NCBI GenBank assembly: GCA_033002965.1
Contig: JAURVB010013163.1
Coordinates: 1 to 64,000 of the forward strand
Reading direction: 5' to 3'
Origin: Piper betle
Lineage: Eukaryota; Streptophyta; Magnoliopsida; Piperales; Piperaceae
DNA length: 64,000 bases
Positions within the stretch are counted from its first letter, which is position 1. Each line of letters begins with the position of its first letter. The position numbers and the translations under genes were made by a program. Under the pieces are notes generated by a model. The model had not been told where the DNA came from and searched no databases. It saw only the letters and a program-made list of their open reading frames with translations. Below, piece by piece: positions 49,771 through 60,892 of the stretch.

Positions 49771-52720
49771 GTTGTTGACTGTTCAAATATTTTTAGTGAC
49801 ATGCAAATATATACGGTCGAAACAAGTAAAATAATGATAAATTCGAATATCGTTCCTACGGAGAGATGAATTTTCTTAAATTAATTAAATAAAATCAAAT
49901 TAAGCGCAAAACAAATTAATTGACTTAACTAAATCTAAATAATAACTTTAAATAAAAGAAGAAGTTAAAATGATAAAACTCGTTCTAGAATCGAATTTTC
50001 CTTAATATAAATTTAATCTTCATCATATCTTACTCTTATCTTTTATTCTCTCAGATTGTCGATCTAGGATAATTGTATGATATGGTAGCTCCCACTCCTT
50101 CATACTTCTATTATTTTACCTCAATTTCTACCTTCCAGTAATAATTGATTAATCAACAAAATAATGCATTAAAATTTGCCTTATAATCGCATACGGTGTT
50201 ATATATCTCTCGACTACAACAACAAACAAGTCAAAAGACTCGTCGTATGATAAATTATCAATGACTAATCTAATTTATATCTCCTGAAATCTAATTAAAC
50301 CTCATGATCTAAGAAATAGGTGATCAATTTACTCTTAGCATTTAAAACATGATAATTAAAACAATCTGATTGAATAAAAGAGTAAGAACTTGAAATAAAT
50401 TTAATTAAATCATGTTAAATTCCATTCTTCTCTAAAATAAAATAAAATACTACTCCATAATAAAAATAAAAATAATATCAAAAACTAATTTTTATTATGA
50501 AAGAGAAAGAAATTACAAAAATTAGAAATATTTTCTTTCATTAAACTGCTAAACCAAAAGTTAAAATATGATCAACGATAAATAACCATCTCTTTATATA
50601 GAAGTGGAGATACAAAAATTCGAAGAAGGTGTTACAAATTTACGTAGTTTAGTTAATTATGATGTCCTTTCAAGTTTTCAATTCCTTGACTCCATTGAAC
50701 GCTATAACAGCCATTGGGTGGGCCAAGTGTTGTGAGCATTCAATTCCAAAGTTTAATTTATTCATCTTTTTCTATTAAAATGTCAAAATTAAATATATCT
50801 AATAAAATATTAATTAATACAAAAAAATAGTAAAAATCACTTAATTAATAATATTTATACCTGAGAAGTACAAAATCACATTAAAAATATGTGTAAATAT
50901 TATATATTTTAAACACTTAACATTGACCTTGCTCCTAAATAAAGATTGTTTTAAGTGATATTGAATATTTTCCAAAATGAAATTATATTGTCTTCACAAA
51001 ATATTAAAATTTTATTATATTTTTATTGTATCAAAATGTATATTTACCTAGGACGACTTCCTCTAAATAAACGTTCAATCAACCTTTCTCTTCAAAATAA
51101 ATAACCCTAAGGGATGTAAAGCACGTCCTACAATGTAAGGTAATTATATAACAACTTGAAGCACTAAATTTTATCCCTTTTTTAATATTTTTATTGGGGT
51201 AAACATTTGTTCTAACGAGTGCTATAACAAACTCGCTACAATACTTGGATGATTAGCTTAAATTTTTTTAATTGAAAGAGATTAACTTAATTATATATGT
51301 TAAAATTTTAAACACCTCTAATTAGAGAGATATATACTAATCAAATAAGTGTTACGTCGAGGTTGTTGTAGGACCATTTTATTGATACGTGTACTTGTTT
51401 TCCATGTCATTAAAGAAGACAATTGGCGTGGGATATCGACCCGTCGCTAAAATTTAGTTTATCATCAAACATCAAGTTTTTTCAAAAAATATTTATTGAA
51501 ATATTGACTTACGTGCAAATTACGACCCTTCACCACTTTAAAGTGGGCAACCCTATGAAATATGAGGTGTTGATCACTCCCAAAAATATAGTTATATTAT
51601 ATCCTCAAGCAGCAAGCTTTCATTATATTTTAATTTTGTCGAATGTGTATGACGACCTTTATTTGTGTTTCATCTAACTATTTCAAGCAAACATAACCCA
51701 AACTCAAACTCAAGTTCAACGGTAGTGAGTCATGACTCATGACTCGGAAGCGAGGCCGGTGGGGGTTGGGGGGTCTGATGGAGGGGCAGGTGCCACGTGA
51801 AGCGACGGGTTGTAAGGTTTAGGAAAGACGATCTGAACAGAATACCACTAATTGGGGTTAATTAGGTGGAGCGGTTTGATTTGGTGAGCCAAATCATGAG
51901 AATTTGTATATGAGCTGGGCCCTCCAAAATTAGCTCTTACTAACCCAGTACTCCAGGCAAAAGATTACTTGTATTTTACGTTTTTGAGTGGTATTGACAT
52001 CGTTGATTGCGACAAATATATAAGAGAAAAAGATTCGGTGAACGCATCATTCTGCAGGCAAGTCATGCGAGGGGCTCAAAGTGAGCTAGGCCCACTTAAG
52101 ATGGACTTAGGAACAAATTGACCATGTAGCCGTTTTGCGTTTTCGTAAGCATTTCGGTGGCATGAATATTTCGATGATAGTTAGCTTTCAAACTAATCAT
52201 GAATTGAATGTGAGCGAAAATCGAGAAGTCAAATGCTTACCTGGCAAAAAAATAAAAACGCTTTTTGGGATAGGCCCATGTAAGGTGGGCTTAAAAATAA
52301 GAACGTCATACCCTTTAGAATTCTGTGCAGTTTTTTATGAGCTTGAGCCTGGAAGTAAAATTTCTGTGGGTGTGCGTCTAAATAAATAAAATTAAAATGT
52401 GAGGACCTAACTCTAGTCTGACATTTTTTACTGGTTTCTTAATAAAATTTTATACTTAAGGTCAGTTTGGTTAATATAAAAATAATATAAATAACATGAC
52501 AATTTTGAAATGGTCAATTTTATTAAAAGTACCTATGTTTATTATATCTTTTTATAAAAAATAATACCACGTTAATTATTTTGTATGGAGGAAGTAAGAT
52601 CCTTAATATGTTTTGGAAATGTGATCCAAAAGTTTTTTATTGGGCTTTATTATCCTTATTCTTAGCGTACAAAAGTAGGGTAAGACACTAAGGCAATTTA
52701 AAATGCGCTCATAAAAGAAA
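49771..52720. other. Intergenic; possible retroelement leader at its left edge
   Basis: 49776-50600 has the word order AAGTAAAATAATGATAAATTCGAATATCGTTCCTACGGAGAG, which I associate with dispersed plant retroelement ends, but I cannot delimit it. The remainder shows no gene. ORFs at 51423-51677 and 52135-52389 have no recognisable domain. Confidence 0.35.
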
Positions 52721-52725
52721 CCAAT
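52721..52725. repeat. Target site duplication, left copy (CCAAT)
   Basis: CCAAT directly precedes the TG end of the solo LTR and is repeated directly after its CA end. Confidence 0.85.
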
Positions 52726-55690
52726 TGTAAAACCCACGATTCGAGTTAGGGTTTTATATTCAAAACCGGTCGGGTCGACCGTTATTTTTCGAGTTGAGTC
52801 AGTTTCAGGACACGTGTACCGAGCCGATGCCGGTCGCGTGTATGAGCTATGAGGGTCATGCGTACCCAAGTATATGATGATAACGTCATGAACACAGCAG
52901 AACAGAATGAGTTATCAGATATATGAGAGTATGCCAGTCATTTTTTTATTATTTTTATATATAATGGATCGTAGAATTAGTTTTAGGTCGTTTATCGCGT
53001 TAGGACGCGTTACGGGCATTTTGGGTGGGTTGATAGTTCTAGAGCATATCATTACGATGTTTGGTATTTGTTTGATTTTATGGGATTTTTCCCAGATTTT
53101 TATGAATTTTTTTACGACTTAATAGACTATTATTATACTTGACTCGAGTCGGAGACGAGTCAAGTAATAATTACGAAGTTTGCCACCCAACCCTTTCTTC
53201 TCCGCCCCCGACCTTTTCTCCCCCACGCCCAAACCCTCGTGCCGCGCCGCCCCTGTTCGTGTGCCACCGCCGCCGCTGTCGGCGCCGCCCGGCCGTCGAC
53301 CGACGCCGCCCAGCTCGGCGACGACGTTGCCGTGCTGCCCCGACCAGGTCCGGCCCCCGTCGGACCGCCGCGACGCGAGGAAGCCACGCCGCGACGCCGC
53401 GCCCGCGTTGCGCTTCCGTCACCGATTCCGCCGCCGGCGACCAGCGCCGCCGCGATCGGTCAGTCGCCTCAGCACCCTCAGCCTTCCAGCGACCTTCCCC
53501 GACCGGAACGGAGGCCATCGCCGCCCTGGCCGGCCGGATTTAGCGACCCACCGCCGCCGCTCTGTTTTATGCATTTTCCGGCGAGCCGCCACCTCCGTTG
53601 GCCGCGTCGACCTCGTAGATGAGTCGGGCTCGCCGAGCCGGTTCCGAGGGTACCCAACACGACCACTTTCCGGCCAGTAGACGCCGCCGGCGATTGTCGC
53701 CGGAAAACCACCGGAAGCTGCCGGAAAACCGCCAGTAGCTGCCGGAAAACCGGAATTTCTGGAATTCGCCGGAATTCACCGGATCTTCCGCGGGGCTCAC
53801 CCAGTCGAGCCCGATCGAACGTCGGACGCCGGGGAGCGCCAAATTCGAGCTCCGAGACACGCGACGGAACCTTAGCCGTCGCCGATTGCCGACGATGTGA
53901 GGTATAATTACCTCCAATTTGATTATTTAAATTGATGATTGTTAGCATAACATGATAGGATTGAGTGATTCCCATGATAGAAGTCTGAGCATGAAAGAAG
54001 TAATGATATATATGATATGATTGGTAATGAGTAAATATTAAGTGATCCGATGATGTAAAGTAAATTTGAGCATGTTAATCGGGTACGATGTAACTTAGGA
54101 AAAACACAGTAAAATTGGTATGAATAACATTAGTTAGAATTATTTTCATATTTATGATTATTTGATTGTTGATTGACGGTCATTGTGTGTGATTCATCAT
54201 TTAGTTAGCGGGCGTTAGTATTTAGTTTTGATGTGTAGGTACGGAGTAGGAGCTTGCTGCCTAGGCGCGATGACACGCTTGGAGCTTCTACCAGGTCCGT
54301 TTAGGACTCGTCTCTGTTTTACTCTTTTCTATTGTATGTTTGATTTATTGCTCTGCAGGACGGGTTAAGTGGCGTTTTATCGGATCCCACTTAACTCGGG
54401 CCATTTAATCGAACATTTTCCGGATTAATAACCCCTCGAGGATGAGATCCCTCGAGGTTGATTTCGAAAACAAGATCCACCAAAAGTTGCCTTCGGGCCT
54501 ATTATATAACTCCCTACCCAAGCCTATATATATATATAGTTTTCGCGTTTTCTGTGAGACGAGAGATGGAGAAATCGACTGCACGTACCATGCAGAGGAT
54601 GCCGTGACAGTCAAAGCGGGCTCTGGATTAGTGCCAGCGGACTGTTCCATTCCCGAGGGATCCTGACAACTCCGCGTTTGAGTTCCTCACACCCGGAGAA
54701 CGTGGAGGTTTACGGGTACTGTTTAGTACAGCGCATGTCCGGACTTGTGGTTCAAAGGGTACTAAAGGCGACTGCCTGAGAGTACTCGGCCTTCGTGCTC
54801 AAGGCCAGGAGAAATATGGAGGTAAGGAGAGGGCTTAGGATAAAGTTTCATGAGAAGTACTGAAAAGAAGTGCCGAGAGCGGCACAGTACCAGCAGCAGA
54901 TCAGTTAGTTCGGGATGCTACCGGGTCTGCAGCCCAGTGGCTCCTCAGTAGTGCCCTTCAGAGTGTTCTTGAGGAAGTATATGGTTTTCTTTCATATGAG
55001 AGTTTGCTCTCATAGCCAGCTTGTTATAGTTATTTTATTTTCCGGACCAGTAACACTTGTTACTGACGTGTTTTTATACTATATGTAGGTAATAATCACG
55101 AGTTGGAGGAGCCAGCTTGGACGGAGGAGCAATGAGGTCTTGTACACACACACATGTTAGATTTCTGAATGTTTAATATTGTATTATTATGTTATTATAT
55201 TGTGAATGACATGAGTAAATGTTTGAGCATGATGATATGATGTGAATGAAATGCTAAGACACGATAATAGAATGCAAAATATGATCAGAGTTGAGCAGCG
55301 GAAGCGTAGTGGGTTGAGACCCGAGCTTCAGAATGAATACGTTATAAATGAGATTTTGTGTGATTGTTAATGCATGCCGATATATTTGTATATATATTAT
55401 TTTGACAGGGTGGGCCCATAATTGCACTTTTAGGGGAGACCCTGTTAGTTTTACTTCAGAATTTTCATCGATTTTGCTCGTAATTGTGATGGTGTGAAAT
55501 TTAATTTGCATGTCATTCATGTAGTACCATGTTAGGATTTTGTGCATGCATTCATTCATGACAGATCGTATCTTCATCTTAAGACGCCGAGATTGGATCC
55601 GCACGAGTTAGGTTCGCGTTAGCCGACCTAACCGGGGCCTGTAACATGCCGGTTTGGTTCACGAGTGTGAACCGGATTTGAGGTGTTACA
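52726..55690 (+). mobile_element. Complete solo LTR (2965 bp) with 5-bp target duplication
   Basis: Starts TGTAAAACCC and ends GGTGTTACA, the canonical TG...CA form. It is flanked by the perfect 5-bp repeat CCAAT at 52721-52725 and 55691-55695. No retrotransposon internal region lies on either side, so it arose by recombination between two LTRs of a full element. It consists of an AT-rich start, a strongly GC-rich block (about 53170-53880) with GCCGGAAAACC repeats, an AT-rich middle, and a 3' part with a CTATATATATATAG segment. LTR length and 5-bp duplication suit a Ty3/Gypsy element with long LTRs. Superfamily is inferred, as no pol is present. Confidence 0.88.
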
Positions 55691-55695
55691 CCAAT
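55691..55695. repeat. Target site duplication, right copy (CCAAT)
   Basis: Exact match to 52721-52725. Confidence 0.85.
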
Positions 55696-55834
55696 AATCT
55701 CCTTCTATAAAAAAAAATCGATGCCAGTGGGTGAATGAATAATATTAGAATTTCTTTTAAAAATAATATTGGAATTTTTTTCCAAACCAAAAGAGTTAAT
55801 CAAGTGAAACGATTACCAAAAAGTTCAAATATCC

Positions 55835-55877
<43 letters not shown>

Positions 55878-56815
55878 TTATATTCAAGACCACCAGGAGT
55901 TAGCCAAGCAGAACAATAATTTTTGGATAATATCTTGTTTCTGGTTGATGCTAGGGCTCAAAATTTGGTTATATAATCTAATCTTATTCATAAAAAGGAA
56001 TTTAAAAGTTGCACTTAGGTAAAAAAAAAGATTTAACCAATCAAAATACAACAAAAATAAAAATAAATCAAATTATTACAATATGTGTGATCTCTATATT
56101 TAGTTATATTTTATCTTTAAAGTTGGTGTCTATCTAAAAAATATAAGTCTATCATTATCTATTGAATTTTCAATAAAAATCAATGTATAAAATTAAATTT
56201 TATCTTTAATGTAGATCACATGTGACATATTACCCACATAAAATTATCGGATAGCTTATTAAATGATCCGTTGCTGCAAATTTTGGTACATGCCAAAATT
56301 ACCCATTGCATGCGTGAGATTGCATACATCAAGGCATTATTTGGATAACATAGCACTCCAAAAAATTTTCTTTAGAGTTTAATAAACTTAATATATGGGA
56401 AAAAATACGGTGGTGAAAATTTTTTCCACAGTTTTAAACATTTAAAAAATAAAAAATAATAATACATAAATATCTATAAGTATAAAAATAATATTAGATA
56501 ATTTTTCTACGATTCTAATAAGCATGCCGAAATGTAGCTAAAAGTAAAATATTTCTCCAAAGTTTTTAGATTGAGGTGGGATAAAAGCCTTTATTATTTT
56601 TATTTTTTGGGTAGTGTATCATTATGGCTAACATAGAATAATTCAATACAAATTACAATAAATCAATAAAGTGCCTCCTTTGCACTTATTTGTTACAGAT
56701 ATCACTCATTATTGTACATACTAATCAATCAGTTTGCTTGCTCTCAATCTTATTTACCTAATCAATTCAGTAGATCTCATATGTATAATAACTCAAATAT
56801 AGTATCTGTTTGTGC
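55696..56815. other. Intergenic, AT-rich, (TA)n at 55838-55872
   Basis: No gene recognised. It lies between the solo LTR and the first peptide-precursor gene and contains its likely 3' flank. Confidence 0.5.
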
Positions 56816-56856
56816 TTAAGCTGCTTCATAGCTTGCTTTAATCCCTCCAATAGAGG
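56816..56856 (-). other. Out-of-frame C-terminal extension of the peptide precursor
   Basis: In the frame one base off, codons continue past the conserved GDGH and contain SIGGIKASYEAA before TAA at 56816. GGIK repeats the inter-unit linker, so this is very likely the original C-terminus. Confidence 0.6.
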
Positions 56857-57303
56857 CTACAACCATGTGACCATCCCCTTTGGACTTGGCCCCGCCACCT
56901 TGATTCCATCAATGCTGTCTACAACTCTGTGCCCGCCGCCGCCGGGGCTGGGGCCGGCGTTCTTGCCCCCGCCGAGAGGTACGGCATTGACGTACCGGTA
57001 GACGTCGCCGAGAGGGCTGGGTCCGGCGTACTTGATCCCTCCTAGTTTTTCGGTGACGACGTACTGGTGGCCGGGACCTTTGGGGCTCGGTCCGGATTCT
57101 TTAATCCCTTCAAGAATGCCGACAGCGGCAAAACGGTGGCCATCGCCGGTGGGGCTGGGGCCGGCGTTCTTCATCCTATCCAAAAGGGGATGTATTGATG
57201 GTGGCAATGGACGGGACTGCACCATGATGGAAGAGTTGCAGATGAAGATGGAAAGCACTTGTACAATTAGGAGGAAGAACACCTTCATTAATATAGCCAT
57301 CAA
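56857..57303 (-). CDS. Secreted SGPS-type (PIP/PIPL-like) peptide precursor with five tandem units; last unit frameshifted
   Basis: 148 codons, no intron. Residues 1-30 form a signal peptide (MKVFFLLIVQVLSIF core), and the mature part begins RPLPPS. Five units follow: NAGPSPTGDGH (46-56), ESGPSPKGPGH (69-79), YAGPSPLGDVY (92-102), NAGPSPGGGGH (115-125) and VAGPSPKG (from 136). The [AS]GPSPxGxGH core matches PIP/PIPL signalling peptides, which are secreted, processed and sensed by leucine-rich-repeat receptor kinases. Units 2, 3 and 5 follow (G/D)GIK or EGIK, unit 1 follows RMK and unit 4 GGGK, so a lysine is always just before the core. In the last unit the frame runs out at MVTWL. One more G in the GGGG run near 56881 would continue as GDGHMVVASIGG to a TAA at 56816-56818. 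Unit 3 has lost the terminal GH. Gene identity is by motif only. Confidence 0.82.
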   Translation of the reverse strand: MMAILMKVFFLLIVQVLSIFICNSSIMVQSRPLPPSIHPLLDRMKNAGPSPTGDGHRFAAVGILEGIKESGPSPKGPGHQYVVTEKLGGIKYAGPSPLGDVYRYVNAVPLGGGKNAGPSPGGGGHRVVDSIDGIKVAGPSPKGMVTWL

Positions 57304-57458
57304 TTATCACTAGTTATGATCAGTAGTCGGGCTTGTAGCAAGTGATAAAAACGGTGTTACTTTATCGATCTCAAGCAACTGGTTAGAATGTAGAGCGTGG
57401 TTGGGAGTAAGAACCAGCAAGTGTGGGCACTGTTATCGGGACTACAATTAGAAGGACG

Positions 57459-57466
57459 TATTTATA
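57459..57466 (-). promoter_or_regulatory. Candidate TATA box of the first peptide precursor gene
   Basis: Minus strand TATAAATA in the context CTCTATAAATACG, about 155 bp upstream of the start codon. The second precursor gene has CTATAAATACAAA in the equivalent place. Confidence 0.55.
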
Positions 57467-57469
57467 GAG

Positions 57470-60247
57470 TACTTGTAATTGTATAATATTGTGCATGATG
57501 GACGAAGATTAATCGAGGAGTTGACCCTTGGAAATTGGGTTAGGCACGTTTAAAAATTTGTCATCCATCAGATTTGCAGCTGCCATGACTTTCTGTGAAG
57601 GAAGCTACAGGGAGGAAGTATCTCAACTTGCTGTCACATTGTATGTAGGTCGTCACCGTGGAATGGAAATGAGATGAAGTGGGTCCAGATTTTTCTACGA
57701 GCAATGGAGGGCTGAGGATCCATCCAAGAAGTAACTCAAGCATGTTGTTAAGTCACTTCGCAGTGCTGAAAGCAGAAGAAACGCAGTCAATTTGGCAAGA
57801 TTCATTGATCAATGACTTAAAATACTATTAGTCAGCTTTTGGTAGTCTATTTCTTCATGTTCATCGTGTGGGTGGGTCCAAATAGATTCAGGGCCTGAAA
57901 ATCCTGACTTGCAGACCATATGGCGGCCATGGATGGCAGGTTTTGGGGCAACAATTTGTGAATTTATTTTGGGTGGGGTATGTTGAAAGATAAATGGCTG
58001 GCACCCACAAATGGAAGAGTATAGGACAAGCAAAAACCCAAGAAGATAGCGAAGGAAGGAAAAAAAGGCATTTAGAATGTTTTTTTCCAGCGCAAAGGCA
58101 TCTAGAATATTAAGTAATATATAAGATCATATAAAATTTTAAGTAATATTTTGGTGGTGGTACCATGAAAAAACGAAAATAGATTAGGGACACTTCTTTA
58201 ACCTTTGTTTATACGGGCTTTCAAAGAATGTGCTGGACTTTATGAGGAAAAGTGATCGGAAGTTAGTTATGTGTTAATCTATCTTAATATATTTTATTTA
58301 ACTGTTCTAGAGTACTGGGATATATTGACCATGTTACGTACGAGTGACGCATCATCTTAGCATAATCAGGAATTCGATGTTGTTTAATGTTTAGATAGCT
58401 AGCAGATAACTAGCTAGCTAACCTTTCTTATTACCTTGATTTGTTTGATTCACGCATCTAAATTATCTAATTCTTTAATCATGAATAGATAACCGTTTTG
58501 TTTTGTTTATTTTTTCTTGAGGGAATAAACAGTGCAATTTTGATGCACTTTTTGTTGACTGTCTTGTATAATTATAATATTAACCTCATCATAACTAGAG
58601 AATTGAGAACTCTGTACATACAGACAAGCTACAAAGTCCATGTGGGTAAGATTACTTTGCTTTCACAGAAAGTCGATCTTAATAATCAGATTGTAAACAA
58701 GTCGAATATAATTATAGCCCCGCTCCAAAGCGAAAACACTATTGATTATAGCACACATACAAAAAATATATACATTTCGTTTCACACGGTTCGTAATCAA
58801 AGAAATACCCTATTTATCAAAATTTTATTTTTTGAAATTCTGGACAGTTCTAGCTATAGCTACAAAATAATGGTTGCACTGGTGCAGTACTATGTATTGT
58901 GCTAGCTTGTCCGAATGATAGGGGCGAGTCAACTCATCAAAAGCCAATGAAAATAATGGGAATGCATTATGAAATCCAATATTTATAACTTTGTGCAAAA
59001 ATCTTATTACGGCCTAACTTAATCTCCATCATGTGACGAAGACCACTATCATGTCATTCTCATTTATCATCCGATAGCGAGCTAGGCAGCTGTACGTGGG
59101 TTCATCTTATCATCAAACTCATCTTGTCATCGCCATCAAAATTCAATCTGTATATCGAAACATGCATGGGAAATGCAAGTGTTCCTATCGCATATATAAA
59201 TTAACAAATCTTATCGTATTTTGATTTGGCAGTTTCCACTGCCCGCCTAACGTTGTGCCCTGAGATTTGGAGGTTAACAAAGAACTTGCGCGGCATCTTT
59301 AACTATCAAGTACGTGATGATTCCTTACAAATTACAACCCCTTGTTGTACATGTGTACTCATTATTTTATTTGTCATCCACAACACATAATGTACTACTT
59401 AGTACCTGTCGGATCACTCGTGTAGAAATATGGAGTAATTTTCAGCCACTCAAAATTAAAGTTTTGCTTGTTATTCGCGAGGGCTTGAAGCTAATGGAAC
59501 AAGTTCCATATATAAACACGTCTAATAAATTAAATATATGTAAAATGAAAATATTTTTTCCTTTTTCAAATCATGAAATGAAAATAAATTGGAGGAGTAG
59601 GCAGATCCTTTTTGCAACCTCTGTTTTATTAATTTGTTCAGCAACTGCTACTGTGATCAGTAATCAAGTATACAGCTGCAGCTAGAGCTGGATGGCTCCA
59701 TGGACGGTAATTCTTATTACCTATTTTCTATTATAAGAAACTAGTCCGTTAATTTGTTTTCCAAATATAAAGCTCTTGTCCTAGCTAGCTCAAAGTGTCG
59801 TCTAATTTGATGACTTGGGAAAGAAAAAATATAGAGAATATGCCATTAAAATGTCAAGTCCTAATTTGCATATATATATATATAATGCTTGATTTTATGA
59901 CATAAAATTCGATATATAAAAAAGCTATAGGTGCTGTTTATTATAGTCTCGTGATCCACATTAATTTACAAAATGTATAGTTGAACTTAGAAACAACATT
60001 GACAAAAACAGTTACGAAATGCTTCTTTCGCTCTTCGTCTAGATACTTGCATTCACATATGCCACTACGTACGTACATAATTAATAATTAACACAATACA
60101 TAATTAAAACTTATTTACATGACAATTGATCTTTGAGCAATTGTAATGTCTAATGAGAAGAAATAATTCAGTTACTACATAGAACAATAAAAAATAAAAA
60201 TGGAAAAAAATGACCGCTAAAATATGTGTTTGTTGCCAATCACTAAT
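57470..60247. other. Spacer between the two peptide-precursor genes
   Basis: No gene recognised and no further SGPS-type motif on either strand. ORFs at 58498-58905 (+) and 59314-59685 (+) have no signal peptide followed by repeats and no known domain. Confidence 0.5.
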
Positions 60248-60796
60248 TCAGTGGTTCAAGCCATCCACCTTCCCGTGGCCTTCTCCGGGACTTGGTCCGG
60301 AATCTTTCCTCCCTCTAATGCTCTCCAAACTCGCAAATTTGCCGCCATAGATGTGAGAGTGCCCAACTGCGGGGCTTCGGCTAGAGTCCTTCATTCCTCC
60401 GAGGTTGTACTTTGAAGGGAACCCATTACTCTTCTTCATCTCACGCTCATTCGCATGGGCATGCCCTTCCCCAGGGCTTGGTCCAGAGTCTTTCATCCCA
60501 CCAAGAACATACCCATTACTCTTCTTCATCTCACGCTCATTCGCATGGGCATGCCCTTCCCCAGGGCTTGGTCCAGAGTCTTTCATCCCACCAAGAACAT
60601 ACCCATTCATCTGAGCATGGTTGTCTCCAGGACTTGGCCCGGCTTCCTTTATGGCTTCCAAAGAGAGGCCATTCATTATCTCGCTCAAAAATGGACTCAG
60701 TGGCCTGGCTTGAGCAAGAGAGGAGAACGAGATCATAAGAAACAGAGGAAGAAGTACCGGCAGAGTAAAAAGATGCAAGAGCTTCATGCAGGTCAT
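60248..60796 (-). CDS. Secreted SGPS-type (PIP/PIPL-like) peptide precursor with five tandem units
   Basis: 182 codons, no intron. The start could be the ATG at 60796 or the one at 60787 (MKLLHLFTLPVLLPLFLM). The signal peptide ends near AQA (30) and the mature part starts RPLSPF. Units: EAGPSPGDNH (51-60), DSGPSPGEGH (73-82), DSGPSPGEGH (103-112), a degenerate DSSRSPAVGH (137-146) and DSGPSPGEGH (165-174), then GKVDGLNH. Linkers end in AIK, GGMK, GGMK, GGMK and GRK, so each core directly follows a lysine, as in the gene at 56857-57303. Linkers AHANEREMKKSNG are charged and hydrophilic. Family precursors I know of carry one or two SGPS cores, so five is unusual. The gene pair, similar layout and shared TATA element indicate tandem duplication. 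The identical SGPSPGEGH in three units suggests selection for one mature peptide. Confidence 0.88.
   Translation of the reverse strand: MTCMKLLHLFTLPVLLPLFLMISFSSLAQARPLSPFLSEIMNGLSLEAIKEAGPSPGDNHAQMNGYVLGGMKDSGPSPGEGHAHANEREMKKSNGYVLGGMKDSGPSPGEGHAHANEREMKKSNGFPSKYNLGGMKDSSRSPAVGHSHIYGGKFASLESIRGRKDSGPSPGEGHGKVDGLNH
60421..60600. repeat. Perfect 90-bp tandem duplication within the peptide precursor
   Basis: 60421-60510 and 60511-60600 are identical base for base and the match continues seven bases further. Each codes for one complete 30-residue unit (core plus linker), so the reading frame is kept. No substitution in 90 bp means the duplication or a conversion event is very recent. Confidence 0.95.
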
Positions 60797-60884
60797 AATT
60801 AAAACCAGAAAACAGAAGAAATCAACTAGAAATTGGTACGTGTTTGTAATGGAGATGCTATAAGCGATGAGAATTATTGATTTG

Positions 60885-60892
60885 TATTTATA
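60885..60892 (-). promoter_or_regulatory. Candidate TATA box of the second peptide precursor gene
   Basis: Minus strand TATAAATA in CTCTATAAATACAAA, about 90 bp upstream of the ATG at 60796. Confidence 0.6.

Noticed and set aside
53139..53680. Several long overlapping ORFs in the GC-rich LTR block, with matching ones at 30977-31493
   Set aside because: They exist in many frames on both strands, are low-complexity R/P-rich, and match between copies only because the DNA is the same LTR block. GC-rich sequence has few stops.
58498..59685. ORFs at 58498-58905 and 59314-59685 as extra peptide genes
   Set aside because: No SGPS-type core, no repeat structure, ordinary AT-rich chance ORFs.
56857..60796. 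Calling the two precursors CEP or CLE peptides
   Set aside because: CEPs carry a different proline-rich core and CLEs an R.VP.G.NP-type core. The [AS]GPSP..GH core fits the PIP/PIPL type better, though the SGP-rich families are related.
60405..60802. Plus-strand ORFs with repeated sequence opposite the second peptide precursor
   Set aside because: They are antisense shadows. Their internal repeat is the 90-bp duplication read backwards, and the minus frame has a signal peptide and known motif.
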